From an uncultured Bacteroidales bacterium (GTDB taxonomy: Bacteria; Bacteroidota; Bacteroidia; Bacteroidales; Porphyromonadaceae): 64,000 bases of DNA. The stretch lies in NCBI GenBank assembly GCA_902489445.1, contig CABTZX010000004.1, forward strand, positions 8,249-72,248, given 5' to 3'. Positions within the stretch are counted from its first letter, which is position 1, and the number at the start of each line of letters is the position of its first letter. Positions 42,576 through 51,914 of the stretch are shown here, piece by piece. Made by a program: the position numbers and the translations under genes. The notes below the pieces were generated by a model, which saw only the letters and a program-made list of their open reading frames with translations, searched no databases and was not told the DNA's origin.

Positions 42576-43750
42576 ACGATGCCCAAAGTGGCTTTCGCCA
42601 GTTCTATTTCACGCTCTTCGCCCGTGTGCTTTCCGGTGGTATCGGAGAGTTTAACGCAATTGCTCCACTGCTCTTTGGCGGTCATACGGCAACGCCACAG
42701 TTTCATCACAATATTGGAGGGCTCAAAGCCGGAGCCGGTGTCGTTAGTTAGATTAGTACCGATGCCAAAAGTGCAACCGATGCGTCCCTTGCAGGCATCG
42801 CGTATTTCAATGGCTCGCTCGGTATTTAGCCCGTCCGAGAAGATGATGTACTTGGTAAGCGGGTTTACACGCAACTCCTTGTAGCGAGCCACGGCTTTAT
42901 CGATAAACTCGAACGGATCGCCGCTATCCTGACGCAGGCTGGTGAACAGCAAGGCGTGCTTCTTGGAAAAGTTCCGAAGAAAGACATCCGTTGTATAGGT
43001 ATCAGTGAGCACAGTGCCCAAGTCGCCGTCGTAGACAGTGATCCAATCCTCCATCGACATATAGTTCGCCATCTTATAGCCGTAGATGGCTCCATGAAAC
43101 TGGAACCATTCGTGGGGGTGAGTGCCGGAAACTTTTAAGTTGTACTTGTGAGCAAAGTGTACATTGCTTGTCCCATAAAGCGCATCGGGAGCGTGCTCCT
43201 TGAGAATGCGCGTTACTTTGTCCTCCACTTCGTAGCTGAAGCGGCGACGCATCCCAAAGAGGGAGAAGGGAATATGCTCTTTATTGAGCAGCTCCGCCTT
43301 ACGAACGGCTTGGTTAATCAGATAGCTTTCGTCAGGTTGCGCGTTCATAGTGCGGTAATAGAGCTCACTGACTATCGCCAAGAGGGGCGTTTCCCACAAA
43401 GAGACTCGGTAGAGTGGCCCGGTGGCATCAATGTGTAGCTTTCCCTCATCGTCCTGACGAATCTGCAACTCCTTTGGATCAAAGCGGAATCCGCGCAGAA
43501 AGTCGATATACGTAGGTGGAATGTACGGCATAGTGCTTGCCACAAAGCGAGCTTCGTCATCAGTCAGTGCCACAGACGAAAGGTGCGCAACCTCCTGGCG
43601 TAGCATAGTGTCAAAGCCGGAGGGATAGATGCGCTCGCTTCGGTCAATGAAGCGGAAGACGCCTTCGGCATAGGGGAACAGCTTACTATAGGCATAGCCT
43701 GTAGTAAACTTGTACAAATCCGTATCCAAAAGGCTGTTGATAATGGGCAT
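42572..43750 (-). CDS. pncB: Nicotinate phosphoribosyltransferase
   Basis: 392 aa from MPIINSLLDTDLYKFTTGYAYSKLFP; the frame extends ten codons further into the preceding gene, so the inner ATG is chosen. Conserved segments: GTSNVHFAHKYNLKVSGTHPHEWFQFHGAI (contains the phosphorylated His of the family), LTDTYTTDVFLRNF, RQDSGDPFEF, and FSDGLNTERAIEI with GTNLTNDTG (phosphate binding). It makes nicotinate mononucleotide, feeding NadD. Confidence 0.96.
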   Translation of the reverse strand: MPIINSLLDTDLYKFTTGYAYSKLFPYAEGVFRFIDRSERIYPSGFDTMLRQEVAHLSSVALTDDEARFVASTMPYIPPTYIDFLRGFRFDPKELQIRQDDEGKLHIDATGPLYRVSLWETPLLAIVSELYYRTMNAQPDESYLINQAVRKAELLNKEHIPFSLFGMRRRFSYEVEDKVTRILKEHAPDALYGTSNVHFAHKYNLKVSGTHPHEWFQFHGAIYGYKMANYMSMEDWITVYDGDLGTVLTDTYTTDVFLRNFSKKHALLFTSLRQDSGDPFEFIDKAVARYKELRVNPLTKYIIFSDGLNTERAIEIRDACKGRIGCTFGIGTNLTNDTGSGFEPSNIVMKLWRCRMTAKEQWSNCVKLSDTTGKHTGEEREIELAKATLGIV

Positions 43751-43764
43751 AAGAACGAGAAAAG

Positions 43765-45480
43765 TTACTTTTTGAGCCAAACGGTACGGATGTGTACCTC
43801 GGGGAGATCGGTGAGCTTAGCAATCTCTTCGTTCACGAGATCTATTTGCTTCATTCTACTCTTGCCGGCAGTAGCGGGAATCAGTAGATGTTTTGAACGG
43901 CTCGGTACGAAGAAAGGTATTTTATCCGGTGTTATTGTGAGCAATAGTATGCCCTTTTCGGGGAGCGAAGTAAGCTCCTTTTGCCAATCCGTTTGGAACT
44001 GATCGCTCGCCAAATAGCCCGGTCGGTAGTGCCAAGCTACAGTGCCTTCGGGTGCAGGAGTGCCTTCGGGGAGCAAATTCTTGCGAATGACGGGTCTACC
44101 ACTATCGTTCAGACTAAGCGAAAGTGCGTCAATAAAGCGCAAAACCTCCTTTGTTTGTGTGGGCGGAGCTACTATTACGCAATTTGCTTCGGCTAAAGTG
44201 CTTCGGAGTAAATCGACCTGTTCCTCAAGTGTTGTGCCGGAGTGAGTCCGTTTGCCCACTTTATAGGAGGCAAAATGGTACTTATTCCATTGCGAGGAAA
44301 GCTGGCTGCGTTCCAAAATAGAGCCTCGAATTAGCCAATAATAATAAAGAGCCAGCATGGGTACGATGATGGCGAGGAGCAACAGCACAATCAAGAGGTA
44401 TGAAGCACCTTCTCGTGCATTGCGGGCGGAGGGAGGATCGATAACGGCAACAAAGTTTTCCATCGACAGTACTTCCATATTGGCGTGATTTCGTGCCAAC
44501 TCTTCCTGTAGAGACTTACGCTCCTTTGCCGCAGCTTCAGCGGAGAGCGTTCCTTTTGCTTCGCTTTCGGCAAGAGAGGCGAGAGCTTGTTCTGTAAGTT
44601 TGCGTTCCTCAGTAAGATCCTTTTGCAATGCATCGTGCACAAATTCGTTCCCCTTAGCCGCCATAGCAGCGAGCAGTTCGCTCACGGCGCGTACAGAGCC
44701 TCCGATGCGTACATATAGCGTGAGCGCCGGATTATCCTTGCCCAACAGTTTCTCCTTAAGACTCATTTCTTTGTCAAAAATGGTCTTTGCATCAATACTT
44801 TGCTGTTTGTTCACACGTACGGGAGCAGCAAGATCCAGCTTTGTGGGAGGGTAGTTTGTATTAGTTGCTTGCGGAATACAAACCACGCGTCCCAAAGGAG
44901 TGGTAACAGTATCACCCAATGGAATGCGCACTTTGCCAAAAGTTTGGGGAACAATTGCTTTCCCTTGATAGGTTCCTTGGGGATCGTGTAGCAAAATGCC
45001 ATTTGTAGTGTAGTCCGCAGTAAGGCTAAACTCGTCCAAATCGTACGTATCCAAAAAGCGTAACCGGTAAGGCAAATCGTTGTACACATCTAACCAACGC
45101 AAGCCTTTCTTTTGTGCGTACGACATATCAAAGCCACTCTCCTTACCTGCCTGATAGATTACTTCCGATGAAGTGATATAAGCATATAGTTGCGATGATT
45201 GGTACGCGGGATTCTTTTTCCACAGATGATTCGCAGAAAACGCATCATTCTGCATAATGAATCGTTCCTGTCCCGGTTCGGGGAATCTGCTCATCAGCGT
45301 CATCTTGTAGGAGGGTTGACCAATGGTAGTGCGCTTGGCAATCACCTTCATTAACCCGGCTGCAATTATAAATGAAAGAACAAAAAGGGGCCAACCTTTG
45401 AGCATTAAGCGTATAAAGGCGCTAAAAGTCATTCTGCTTTGCCCATTTTGCGGTAGAGTACTATTATTATTGTGAGCCAT
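43765..45480 (-). CDS. Polysaccharide co-polymerase (Wzz/GumC-like) with degenerate C-terminal domain
   Basis: 571 aa. First membrane helix about 32-50 (WPLFVLSFIIAAGLMKVI). A large periplasmic part follows with a coiled-coil-prone region (about 285-345), then a second helix about 360-385 (YLLIVLLLLAIIVPMLALYYYWLI). The cytoplasmic C-terminus (about 390-571) is laid out like a BY-kinase domain but has no Walker A or tyrosine tail, so it is unlikely to be an active kinase. Such proteins set chain length of capsule or O-antigen. The nearby gmd/fcl genes support a role in fucose-containing surface polysaccharide, though no glycosyltransferase is in the window. Confidence 0.68.
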   Translation of the reverse strand: MAHNNNSTLPQNGQSRMTFSAFIRLMLKGWPLFVLSFIIAAGLMKVIAKRTTIGQPSYKMTLMSRFPEPGQERFIMQNDAFSANHLWKKNPAYQSSQLYAYITSSEVIYQAGKESGFDMSYAQKKGLRWLDVYNDLPYRLRFLDTYDLDEFSLTADYTTNGILLHDPQGTYQGKAIVPQTFGKVRIPLGDTVTTPLGRVVCIPQATNTNYPPTKLDLAAPVRVNKQQSIDAKTIFDKEMSLKEKLLGKDNPALTLYVRIGGSVRAVSELLAAMAAKGNEFVHDALQKDLTEERKLTEQALASLAESEAKGTLSAEAAAKERKSLQEELARNHANMEVLSMENFVAVIDPPSARNAREGASYLLIVLLLLAIIVPMLALYYYWLIRGSILERSQLSSQWNKYHFASYKVGKRTHSGTTLEEQVDLLRSTLAEANCVIVAPPTQTKEVLRFIDALSLSLNDSGRPVIRKNLLPEGTPAPEGTVAWHYRPGYLASDQFQTDWQKELTSLPEKGILLLTITPDKIPFFVPSRSKHLLIPATAGKSRMKQIDLVNEEIAKLTDLPEVHIRTVWLKK

Positions 45481-45482
45481 AA

Positions 45483-46793
45483 TTAGTTGCTATTATTTCT
45501 TTTTGAGGTCATAATATCCAATACACGGCGATCAGTTTCGCCCATTGCATCACGTCCGATGGAGGTGAGGTTTTCGATAGTGCGGTCCACATCTGCATCT
45601 ATTATCCCTTCCTGTGGGGTTACTACGCGGTCTTCAATGGCAAGAAGGGCGGAAAAGAGTGCACTCGATACGCCGCTCGATACTTTCATGCTGCAACTCG
45701 GTTTGGCGCCATCGCACAGCATACCGGTAATGTTGCCCACCATATTCTTAATGGCGTAGGTGATTTGCTGCCTCGATCCGCCTAAAAGATAGGCAATACC
45801 GCAACTTGAGCCGGTTGCCGCCACCACGCAACCGCAAAGCGCGGATAAGCGTCCCAGCTTCTGTTTGATGTACACTACCATAAAGCTGCTCATAATGAGT
45901 GCACGAATGGTTTCCTCGCGTCCTTTCCCTTCCTCGCGTGCAAGTACTGCCACCGGTAAAGTGGCAGTAATTCCTTGGTTACCACTACCGGAATTACTCA
46001 TAACGGATACGGGGGCTCCGTCCATTCGGGCATCACACGCCGCGGTGGTATAAGTCAATATTTCCGTAAGGGGCGAGTGACCGAGGTATTTTTTTCCTAA
46101 GTCGCTCCGAATCATACGTCCTACGCCATGTCCGTAATCTCCTTTTAGAGAATGCTCTGCGGCTGCAGCGTTCAATTTCACCGCATCTTCAATAAAGGCG
46201 AGTCGTTCAATATCCGTTTCCGTGGCAAAATGATAGACCGTATCAAAATCCAGGGGATAATCGTCGGATGCATCATTTTCTCCGGAACAGCAGTTTGTTG
46301 CTCCACGTGTATCGGTCAGAATTTCCCCATCGCGTGCTACATAGCAGATATTTTGATGTGAGCCTTGTATGATTACTTCCGAATGAGATGTGGCTCCTTT
46401 GAGGCGAACTTCAATATAGAGCTTATCCACATTTCCTTCTTTGAGCTTTATGTCAATCATATGCTCTTTTGCTGCCATCTGTTTAGCCTGAGCCAAGATT
46501 TGATCGGAAAAGCCCGAAAGTACGGATAATCCTTTCTCCGGCTCGGCAATAAGGATACCCAACGCGATGGCAATGGGTAGACCGATCATACCGGTAGAGG
46601 GTATCCCCACGCCCATGGCATTCTTGAGCATATTGCCACTGAGCAGTACTTCAACTTGTTCTGTAGCTTCCTGTAGTACAGACGAAGCCTTTGCTGCTGC
46701 CAACGCTACCGCAACCGGCTCAGTACATCCGGTTGCCGGTACCACTTCCCTCTGTAAGAGAGCGATGCATATATCCTCTAATTCGCGTGTCAT
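45483..46793 (-). CDS. UPF0597 / L-cysteine desulfidase-like (serine dehydratase alpha-type) protein
   Basis: 436 aa from MTRELEDICIALLQREVVPATGCTEPVAVALAAAKA; a longer frame starting at 46865 overlaps fcl and is rejected. VPATGCTEP, LSGNMLKNAMGVGIPSTGMIG, NSGSGNQGITATLPV and GMLCDGAKPSCSMKVSSG are UPF0597/CdsB-type motifs; their cysteines bind a [4Fe-4S] cluster in related enzymes. Likely reaction: breakdown of L-cysteine to sulfide, ammonia and pyruvate, or of L-serine. Its presence among polysaccharide and NAD genes looks incidental. Confidence 0.85.
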   Translation of the reverse strand: MTRELEDICIALLQREVVPATGCTEPVAVALAAAKASSVLQEATEQVEVLLSGNMLKNAMGVGIPSTGMIGLPIAIALGILIAEPEKGLSVLSGFSDQILAQAKQMAAKEHMIDIKLKEGNVDKLYIEVRLKGATSHSEVIIQGSHQNICYVARDGEILTDTRGATNCCSGENDASDDYPLDFDTVYHFATETDIERLAFIEDAVKLNAAAAEHSLKGDYGHGVGRMIRSDLGKKYLGHSPLTEILTYTTAACDARMDGAPVSVMSNSGSGNQGITATLPVAVLAREEGKGREETIRALIMSSFMVVYIKQKLGRLSALCGCVVAATGSSCGIAYLLGGSRQQITYAIKNMVGNITGMLCDGAKPSCSMKVSSGVSSALFSALLAIEDRVVTPQEGIIDADVDRTIENLTSIGRDAMGETDRRVLDIMTSKRNNSN

Positions 46794-46800
46794 CTCTTGC

Positions 46801-47880
46801 TTATCGTTGTTGACAATACCACCGGTAGTAACGCGGGATCCCCACTTCCAAGGAGGTTTCCGCATGCCACCCCAAATTAGCCAAACGGCTTACGTCAAGT
46901 AATTTGCGTGGGGTTCCGTCGGGATGAATACCATCAAATGCCACATCTCCATCATATTGAATGGTGCTTTGTACCATTTGAGCTATCTGCGCAATGCTGT
47001 GCTCGCAACCGGTTCCTACATTGAAGTGGCGATTCCGCGAGGAAGCTCCGGCAGCAATATCCTCCCGAATCGATACGTTTTGCATTACGAATAGTGCGGC
47101 CGAAGCAGCATCATCGCTCCACATCAGTTCTCTGAGCGGGGTTCCGCTCCCCCAGAGCAGTAATTTTTGTCCGGTAATTCCGTATGAAGCGAGACTATTT
47201 TCAATCTCTTTATCCGTTGATTTGTGTGCATCCAATCCTTTTACCGGATATTTTTCAATATCCATACGTATCCAATCGAACTTCTTGTTGCGGAGCAAGT
47301 TGGCAAGGTGTGTCTTACGCAGTAGGGCTGGAAGTAGATGGCTGCTCTCCAGATCGAAGTTATCGTATGGACCATAGAGATTAGTAGGCATAAGCGCTAA
47401 CCAATCGGTGCCGTATTGACGATTGAAACTCTCGCACATTTTCAATCCGGCAATTTTGGCAATCGCGTATGGTTCGTTGGTTTCCTCCAGCGGAGCGGAT
47501 AGTAGGCTTTCCTCGCGGATGGGTTGTGGCGCTTCGCGCGGATAAATGCAGCTACTTCCCAAGAATAGTAGTTTTTTGACCTTATGGCGGAAACTTTCAC
47601 CCATAACATTCTGTTGAATGGCTAAATTGCGACTGATGAAATCGGCTCCCATGCGACTATTCGCCATAATTCCGCCCACAAAAGCCGCTGCCAGAAATAC
47701 ATATTCCGGACGTTCCCGATCGAAAAACTGTCGTACCGCTACGGCATCCTCTAAATCCACCTCGCTATGGGTGGCAGTGATGAGCCGGTTGAACCCCTCC
47801 GACTGAAGCCGACGCAGAATGGCACTACCCACTAATCCGCGGTGACCGGCTACATAAATTCGAGCATCCTTTGCTATCAT
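46801..47880 (-). CDS. fcl: GDP-L-fucose synthase
   Basis: 359 aa. Rossmann loop YVAGHRGLVGSAILRRL, VGGIMANSRMGADFISRN, catalytic segment FLGSSCIYPREAPQPI and YAIAKIAGLKMCE (Tyr-x-x-x-Lys), then MPTNLYGPYDNFD. It epimerises and reduces GDP-4-keto-6-deoxymannose to GDP-L-fucose, the step after Gmd. 3 bp after gmd. A segment of about 40 residues (MDIEKYPVKGLDAHKSTDKEIENSL) is an insertion known from Bacteroidetes versions. Confidence 0.95.
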   Translation of the reverse strand: MIAKDARIYVAGHRGLVGSAILRRLQSEGFNRLITATHSEVDLEDAVAVRQFFDRERPEYVFLAAAFVGGIMANSRMGADFISRNLAIQQNVMGESFRHKVKKLLFLGSSCIYPREAPQPIREESLLSAPLEETNEPYAIAKIAGLKMCESFNRQYGTDWLALMPTNLYGPYDNFDLESSHLLPALLRKTHLANLLRNKKFDWIRMDIEKYPVKGLDAHKSTDKEIENSLASYGITGQKLLLWGSGTPLRELMWSDDAASAALFVMQNVSIREDIAAGASSRNRHFNVGTGCEHSIAQIAQMVQSTIQYDGDVAFDGIHPDGTPRKLLDVSRLANLGWHAETSLEVGIPRYYRWYCQQR

Positions 47881-47883
47881 CGC

Positions 47884-49053
47884 TTATTCAAAATAGTTAC
47901 AGATTTGAAATCCACCGGCATTAAGGTACGCTTCTCGTTTCATTAGTGCTACATCATGTTGCATCATATCATCGATAATTTCCTCTAACGAGTAGCGAGG
48001 TGCCCAATGCAGTTTTTCGTGTGCTTTGCGGGCATCTCCCAGAAGCGTCTCCACTTCTGCCGGACGGAAATAGGCGGGATCAACCGCGATTAGCGTATCC
48101 CCGATCCGCTCCTTTATACCTTTCAGATAATTTTCTCCCACGCGTTCCACAAAAAGAGCTTCGTTTACAGCGTTCAGAACGGCATGCTCCTCCTCGCCAT
48201 TTCCCTGAAAATCAATCTCTAATCCGATTCGTTGGAACGCTTTACCGGCAAAATCGCGCACGGTTGTGGCTACACCGGTAGCTACCACATAGTCATCCGG
48301 TTCCGCTTGTTGCAAAATAAGATGCATTGAGCGTACATAATCCTTTGCGTGCCCCCAATCTCGTTGTGCAGAAAGATTACCCAACCAGAGGCATTTCTGT
48401 AGACCAAATGCGATGCGGGCAGCGGAACGTGTAATTTTTCGGGTAACGAAGGTTTCGCCACGCAAGGGAGACTCGTGGTTAAACAGAATGCCATTACTGG
48501 CGTGCATACCGTATGCTTCGCGGTAATTGACCGTTATCCAATAGGCAAAAAGCTTTGCTGAGGCATATGGGCTACGCGGGTAAAACGGAGTGCTTTCACG
48601 CTGAGGCGTTTCCTGAACTTTACCGAACAATTCACTCGTGGATGCCTGATAATAGCGCACCCGTTTTTCCATTCCGAGCAAACGTACCGCTTCCAGCAAC
48701 CTTAATGCGCCCAAACCGACCACATCTGCCGTGTATTCCGGTAAATCGAAGCTAACCTTTACGTGACTTTGTGCCGCTAAGTTGTAAATTTCGTCCGGTT
48801 GTATTTCCGCTATAAGCCGCGTAACGTTCTGTCCATCCGTAAGATCGCCGTAATGGAGGAAGAATTTTCGGTTCGCCACGTGCGGATCTTGGTACAAAGA
48901 GTCAATTCTTTCCGTGTTAAAGAGCGAAGATCTCCGTTTGATGCCATGTACCAAATAGCCTTTTGATAGGAGGTATTCGCTCAAATACGCTCCATCTTGC
49001 CCCGTAACGCCCGTAATGAGCGCCGTTTTTTGCCGTTCTTTTTGTTCAGTCAT
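47884..49053 (-). CDS. gmd: GDP-mannose 4,6-dehydratase
   Basis: 389 aa. ALITGVTGQDGAYLSEYLLSKGYLVHGIKRRSS, LAAQSHVKVSFDLPEYTADV, YYQASTSELFGKVQETPQ, YPRSPYASAKLFAYW (Tyr-x-x-x-Lys) and GILFNHESPLRGETFVTRKI are all canonical. It converts GDP-mannose to GDP-4-keto-6-deoxymannose, the substrate of Fcl. The start overlaps the FHA gene by 8 bp. Confidence 0.97.
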   Translation of the reverse strand: MTEQKERQKTALITGVTGQDGAYLSEYLLSKGYLVHGIKRRSSLFNTERIDSLYQDPHVANRKFFLHYGDLTDGQNVTRLIAEIQPDEIYNLAAQSHVKVSFDLPEYTADVVGLGALRLLEAVRLLGMEKRVRYYQASTSELFGKVQETPQRESTPFYPRSPYASAKLFAYWITVNYREAYGMHASNGILFNHESPLRGETFVTRKITRSAARIAFGLQKCLWLGNLSAQRDWGHAKDYVRSMHLILQQAEPDDYVVATGVATTVRDFAGKAFQRIGLEIDFQGNGEEEHAVLNAVNEALFVERVGENYLKGIKERIGDTLIAVDPAYFRPAEVETLLGDARKAHEKLHWAPRYSLEEIIDDMMQHDVALMKREAYLNAGGFQICNYFE

Positions 49054-49579
49054 TTTCGTTAAACGAAAAAATAAGTGTAGTTGCTCCCAGCGTAATCACC
49101 TCACCATCACGCAGAAAATGCCGTTCGCCTGGCATTAATTCGCGCGTATTGATAAAGGTTCCTGTCATACTGTCGTTATCCCAAATAGCTGCCTGTGGTT
49201 TGCCGTTATCGTCCAAACTAATTTCTATTAGGCAATGATTGCGATCCACGCTTGGGTCGTTTGTGTGGATAGGCACCTCCAATTCCGAGTATCGATCGTT
49301 GTAGCGCCCAACCCGATGCGTCCCTTCTGTTAAAGGGAAACGCTGTGCATAGCCAAAAACATTCTCAATTACCTGTAAATAGGCATATATTTTGCCCGAA
49401 ACGGTCTCTTTTTCAGCCGATTCGTTGCATTCTTGCGGTTCTTCGCCAAGGATACGGAATGCCAATCGACGTTTGCAATATGGGCAATTCATCGCAACGT
49501 GTTGCCCCGCACGCACGTAGCGCCGAATTTCCTCTTCGGTAATGCGTCGTTTGCAGTAGGGACAGATGATGTACTTCAT
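49046..49579 (-). CDS. FHA-domain protein with N-terminal zinc ribbon
   Basis: 177 aa. Two CPYCKRR knuckles (Cys6/Cys9 and Cys32/Cys35) form a probable zinc ribbon. The FHA domain spans about 85-172: HRVGRYNDRYSELEVPIHTNDPSVDRNHCLIEI and WDNDSMTGTFINTRELMPGERHFLRDGEVITLG, with the Gly-Arg, Ser-x-x-His/Asn and Thr-Gly-Thr-Phe signature positions for phosphothreonine binding (RNH for SxxH). First gene of the gmd-fcl operon; it may link Ser/Thr phosphorylation to surface-sugar synthesis, but no kinase is in the window. Confidence 0.85.
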   Translation of the reverse strand: MKYIICPYCKRRITEEEIRRYVRAGQHVAMNCPYCKRRLAFRILGEEPQECNESAEKETVSGKIYAYLQVIENVFGYAQRFPLTEGTHRVGRYNDRYSELEVPIHTNDPSVDRNHCLIEISLDDNGKPQAAIWDNDSMTGTFINTRELMPGERHFLRDGEVITLGATTLIFSFNEND

Positions 49580-49635
49580 GGCTTGTTTCTATGCTGTTTT
49601 ACACGGATGCCCTGCCGAACTTCCGTTTCATTCCC

Positions 49636-49643
49636 CAAAAGTA
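49636..49643 (-). promoter_or_regulatory. Promoter -7 box of the FHA-gmd-fcl operon
   Basis: Minus-strand TACTTTTG, fits TAnnTTTG, 57 bp before the FHA start. Confidence 0.45.
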
Positions 49644-49768
49644 ACCAAATTAATTCATTTACCCTTGTGGTTCTGTTTCAATGCGCATCCTTTAGCGGCG
49701 TGGGGCTCTGTTAGACAATTTGCCCATTTGGATGCTCGTTTCGTGCGCGAAACAGCCCAAAGAAGCGT

Positions 49769-49776
49769 TATCTTTG
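49769..49776 (+). promoter_or_regulatory. Promoter -7 box of the M3 peptidase gene
   Basis: TATCTTTG, an exact TAnnTTTG, 30 bp before the ATG at 49807. Confidence 0.6.
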
Positions 49777-49806
49777 TTGCAGAAACGAAAATAACACTAC
49801 GAAAAA

Positions 49807-51873
49807 ATGGAGGCAAATAACGCACAAAGTTGTTCACAATCAGCAGATAAACTCGAAAAACTTATATTGGCACCCGATACGCCTTTTGGTGCTTTTCCTT
49901 TTCAATTCCTTGAAAATGAGGATTTTGCTTTGCTTATGGCTGAGGCAATCCGTAGGGAAGAGTGCGCTTTGCAGGCAATTGAGCAGTGCAAAGACGAACC
50001 CACCTTTGCCAATACCATTGAGCTGTTGGAACGCAGTGGGGAAGCCGTGGAGGCGGTTGCCGGCGCTTTTTACAATTTGCTCGCCACCCGTTCCTCCGAA
50101 CAAATGAACCAATGGGCGGAACAGTTTGCCGAACAGCTGACGGCTCTACGGATGCGTAAGTTGCATTCAAGTATCATTTACGAGCGTGTTTCCGCTATTT
50201 ACTCCTCAAAGCAAAATGGCTTGAATACTGAAGAACAGCGCCTTCTGAAGCAAACTCATGATGCTTTTGTCGATGCTGGAGCCTGTTTGCCCGAATCAGA
50301 GAAAATGGCGTTGGAAAATGCCTTTTCGATGTTGAGCCACGCAACCACCGCTTTTGGTAACAATGTGCTCAAAGACGGGGAGCTTTTCCGTTACTTTGTG
50401 CCGGTTGATAGCGAAATTGTTTCCTCATTGCCCGAAGCTGCGCGCGCTCAAGCCAAGCAAAGATGTGCGCAAGAGCGTGATGAAGAGGGCTACCTCTTTA
50501 CGCTTTCCGAACCGGATTACCGAGCCGTAATTACCTACGCTTCGGACGAATCAATGCGGAAAACGTTCTATTTTGCCCGAATGAAGCGTGGTTACAGCGA
50601 CAACTGTTACAATAATGAGCATCTTGTCCGACGGATTGTGAAATCCCGAACCTTTGTGGCGCATCTTTTGTATAACAATACCTACGCCAATTTCGTACTA
50701 AAGAATAGAATGCTTTCTCGTTCCGAGCAAGTTTTGCACCTCTTGAAGGACTTGGAATCGGCTTCCAGAGCCAAATGCAACGCAGAATTGGCACAACTGA
50801 GCCGTCATTTCCCCGAGGTGCCTCTCGAGCTTTGGAATATACCCTATCTGTTTGAGTGCGAGCGGAAACGGTACTTTGACTACGACCGAGAGGAGCTGCG
50901 TGCCTATTTCCCCGTCAAAAAATGCCTGCAAGGCGTATTCGGTCTGGCGGAACGGCTATACGATATTTATTTTTCGCAGCGCAACGATATACCCGTTTAC
51001 CATCCTTTAGTGCTTGTATATGAGGTGGTTGACTTGCAAACAAGTGAGTTTCTCGGTTTGCTGTATGTTGATTTGTACGCACGGCAAGGTAAGCGTGGCG
51101 GAGCTTGGATGAACAATTTGCGCGAACAGAACGGCGAAAAGCGCCCACACATACTGATTGCGGCTAACTTTACGCCCCCTGATGAGGCCGGTAATGCGTT
51201 GCTCTATTTTGAAGATCTACACACATTGCTACACGAATTCGGGCATGCGCTACACGGATTGCTCACCAAAACCACATTTCCTTCCCTGAGTGGCACCTCC
51301 GTAGTGCGCGATTTTGTGGAACTGCCCAGTCAGTTAATGGAAAATTGGCTTTACGAACCAGAATTTATCTATAGTTTTGCGGCTCATTACCGCACCAATG
51401 CTCCCATTCCGGAAGATTTGTGGCATAAAGTAATGGCAGCGCGCAACTTCCGCAGCGGATACGATACGCAACGGCAACTTGCGTTTGCTTTTCTCGATAT
51501 GGCGTACCATTCCTTGGAGTTCGATTTGGATATGGAACCTGACGTGATCCGTATAGAAAAGGAAGCTATGAAGCAGGCGCAAGCCTTCCCCGCTTTGCCC
51601 GATGGTTGCTTGATGAGTGCTTCGTTTGGACACCTCTTTTCCGGCGGATATGCCGCAGGATATTATGGGTACAAATGGAGTGAAGTGCTGGCGGCAGATG
51701 CTTTTTCGCTCTTTAAGGAGAAAGGTATCTTTTCATCGGAGGTAGCGGCTCGGTTCAGAAAAGAGATTCTTGAAAAAGGAGATACGGAAGAGGCTGCCGA
51801 TTTGTACCGACGTTTTAGGGGAAGAGAGCCACGAATTGATGCCCTTCTGCGTCGGGACGGCTTAATCGAATAG
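49807..51873 (+). CDS. M3 family metallopeptidase (peptidyl-dipeptidase Dcp-like)
   Basis: 688 aa, the length of Dcp/OpdA oligopeptidases. The zinc motif HEFGHALH lies at His476-His483 (ligands His476, His480; catalytic Glu477), with the third ligand Glu in VRDFVELPSQLMENW. Other family blocks: RMLSRSEQVLHLLKDL, GLLYVDLYARQGKRGGAW and FGHLFSGGYAAGYYGYKWSEVLAADAF. No signal peptide, so cytosolic. It degrades short peptides, which fits an asaccharolytic, peptide-feeding organism. Monocistronic. Confidence 0.94.
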   Translation: MEANNAQSCSQSADKLEKLILAPDTPFGAFPFQFLENEDFALLMAEAIRREECALQAIEQCKDEPTFANTIELLERSGEAVEAVAGAFYNLLATRSSEQMNQWAEQFAEQLTALRMRKLHSSIIYERVSAIYSSKQNGLNTEEQRLLKQTHDAFVDAGACLPESEKMALENAFSMLSHATTAFGNNVLKDGELFRYFVPVDSEIVSSLPEAARAQAKQRCAQERDEEGYLFTLSEPDYRAVITYASDESMRKTFYFARMKRGYSDNCYNNEHLVRRIVKSRTFVAHLLYNNTYANFVLKNRMLSRSEQVLHLLKDLESASRAKCNAELAQLSRHFPEVPLELWNIPYLFECERKRYFDYDREELRAYFPVKKCLQGVFGLAERLYDIYFSQRNDIPVYHPLVLVYEVVDLQTSEFLGLLYVDLYARQGKRGGAWMNNLREQNGEKRPHILIAANFTPPDEAGNALLYFEDLHTLLHEFGHALHGLLTKTTFPSLSGTSVVRDFVELPSQLMENWLYEPEFIYSFAAHYRTNAPIPEDLWHKVMAARNFRSGYDTQRQLAFAFLDMAYHSLEFDLDMEPDVIRIEKEAMKQAQAFPALPDGCLMSASFGHLFSGGYAAGYYGYKWSEVLAADAFSLFKEKGIFSSEVAARFRKEILEKGDTEEAADLYRRFRGREPRIDALLRRDGLIE

Positions 51874-51914
51874 TACTTTGTGGCAGAATAAGCCTGTTTT
51901 GCCTAAAAGAAAGG

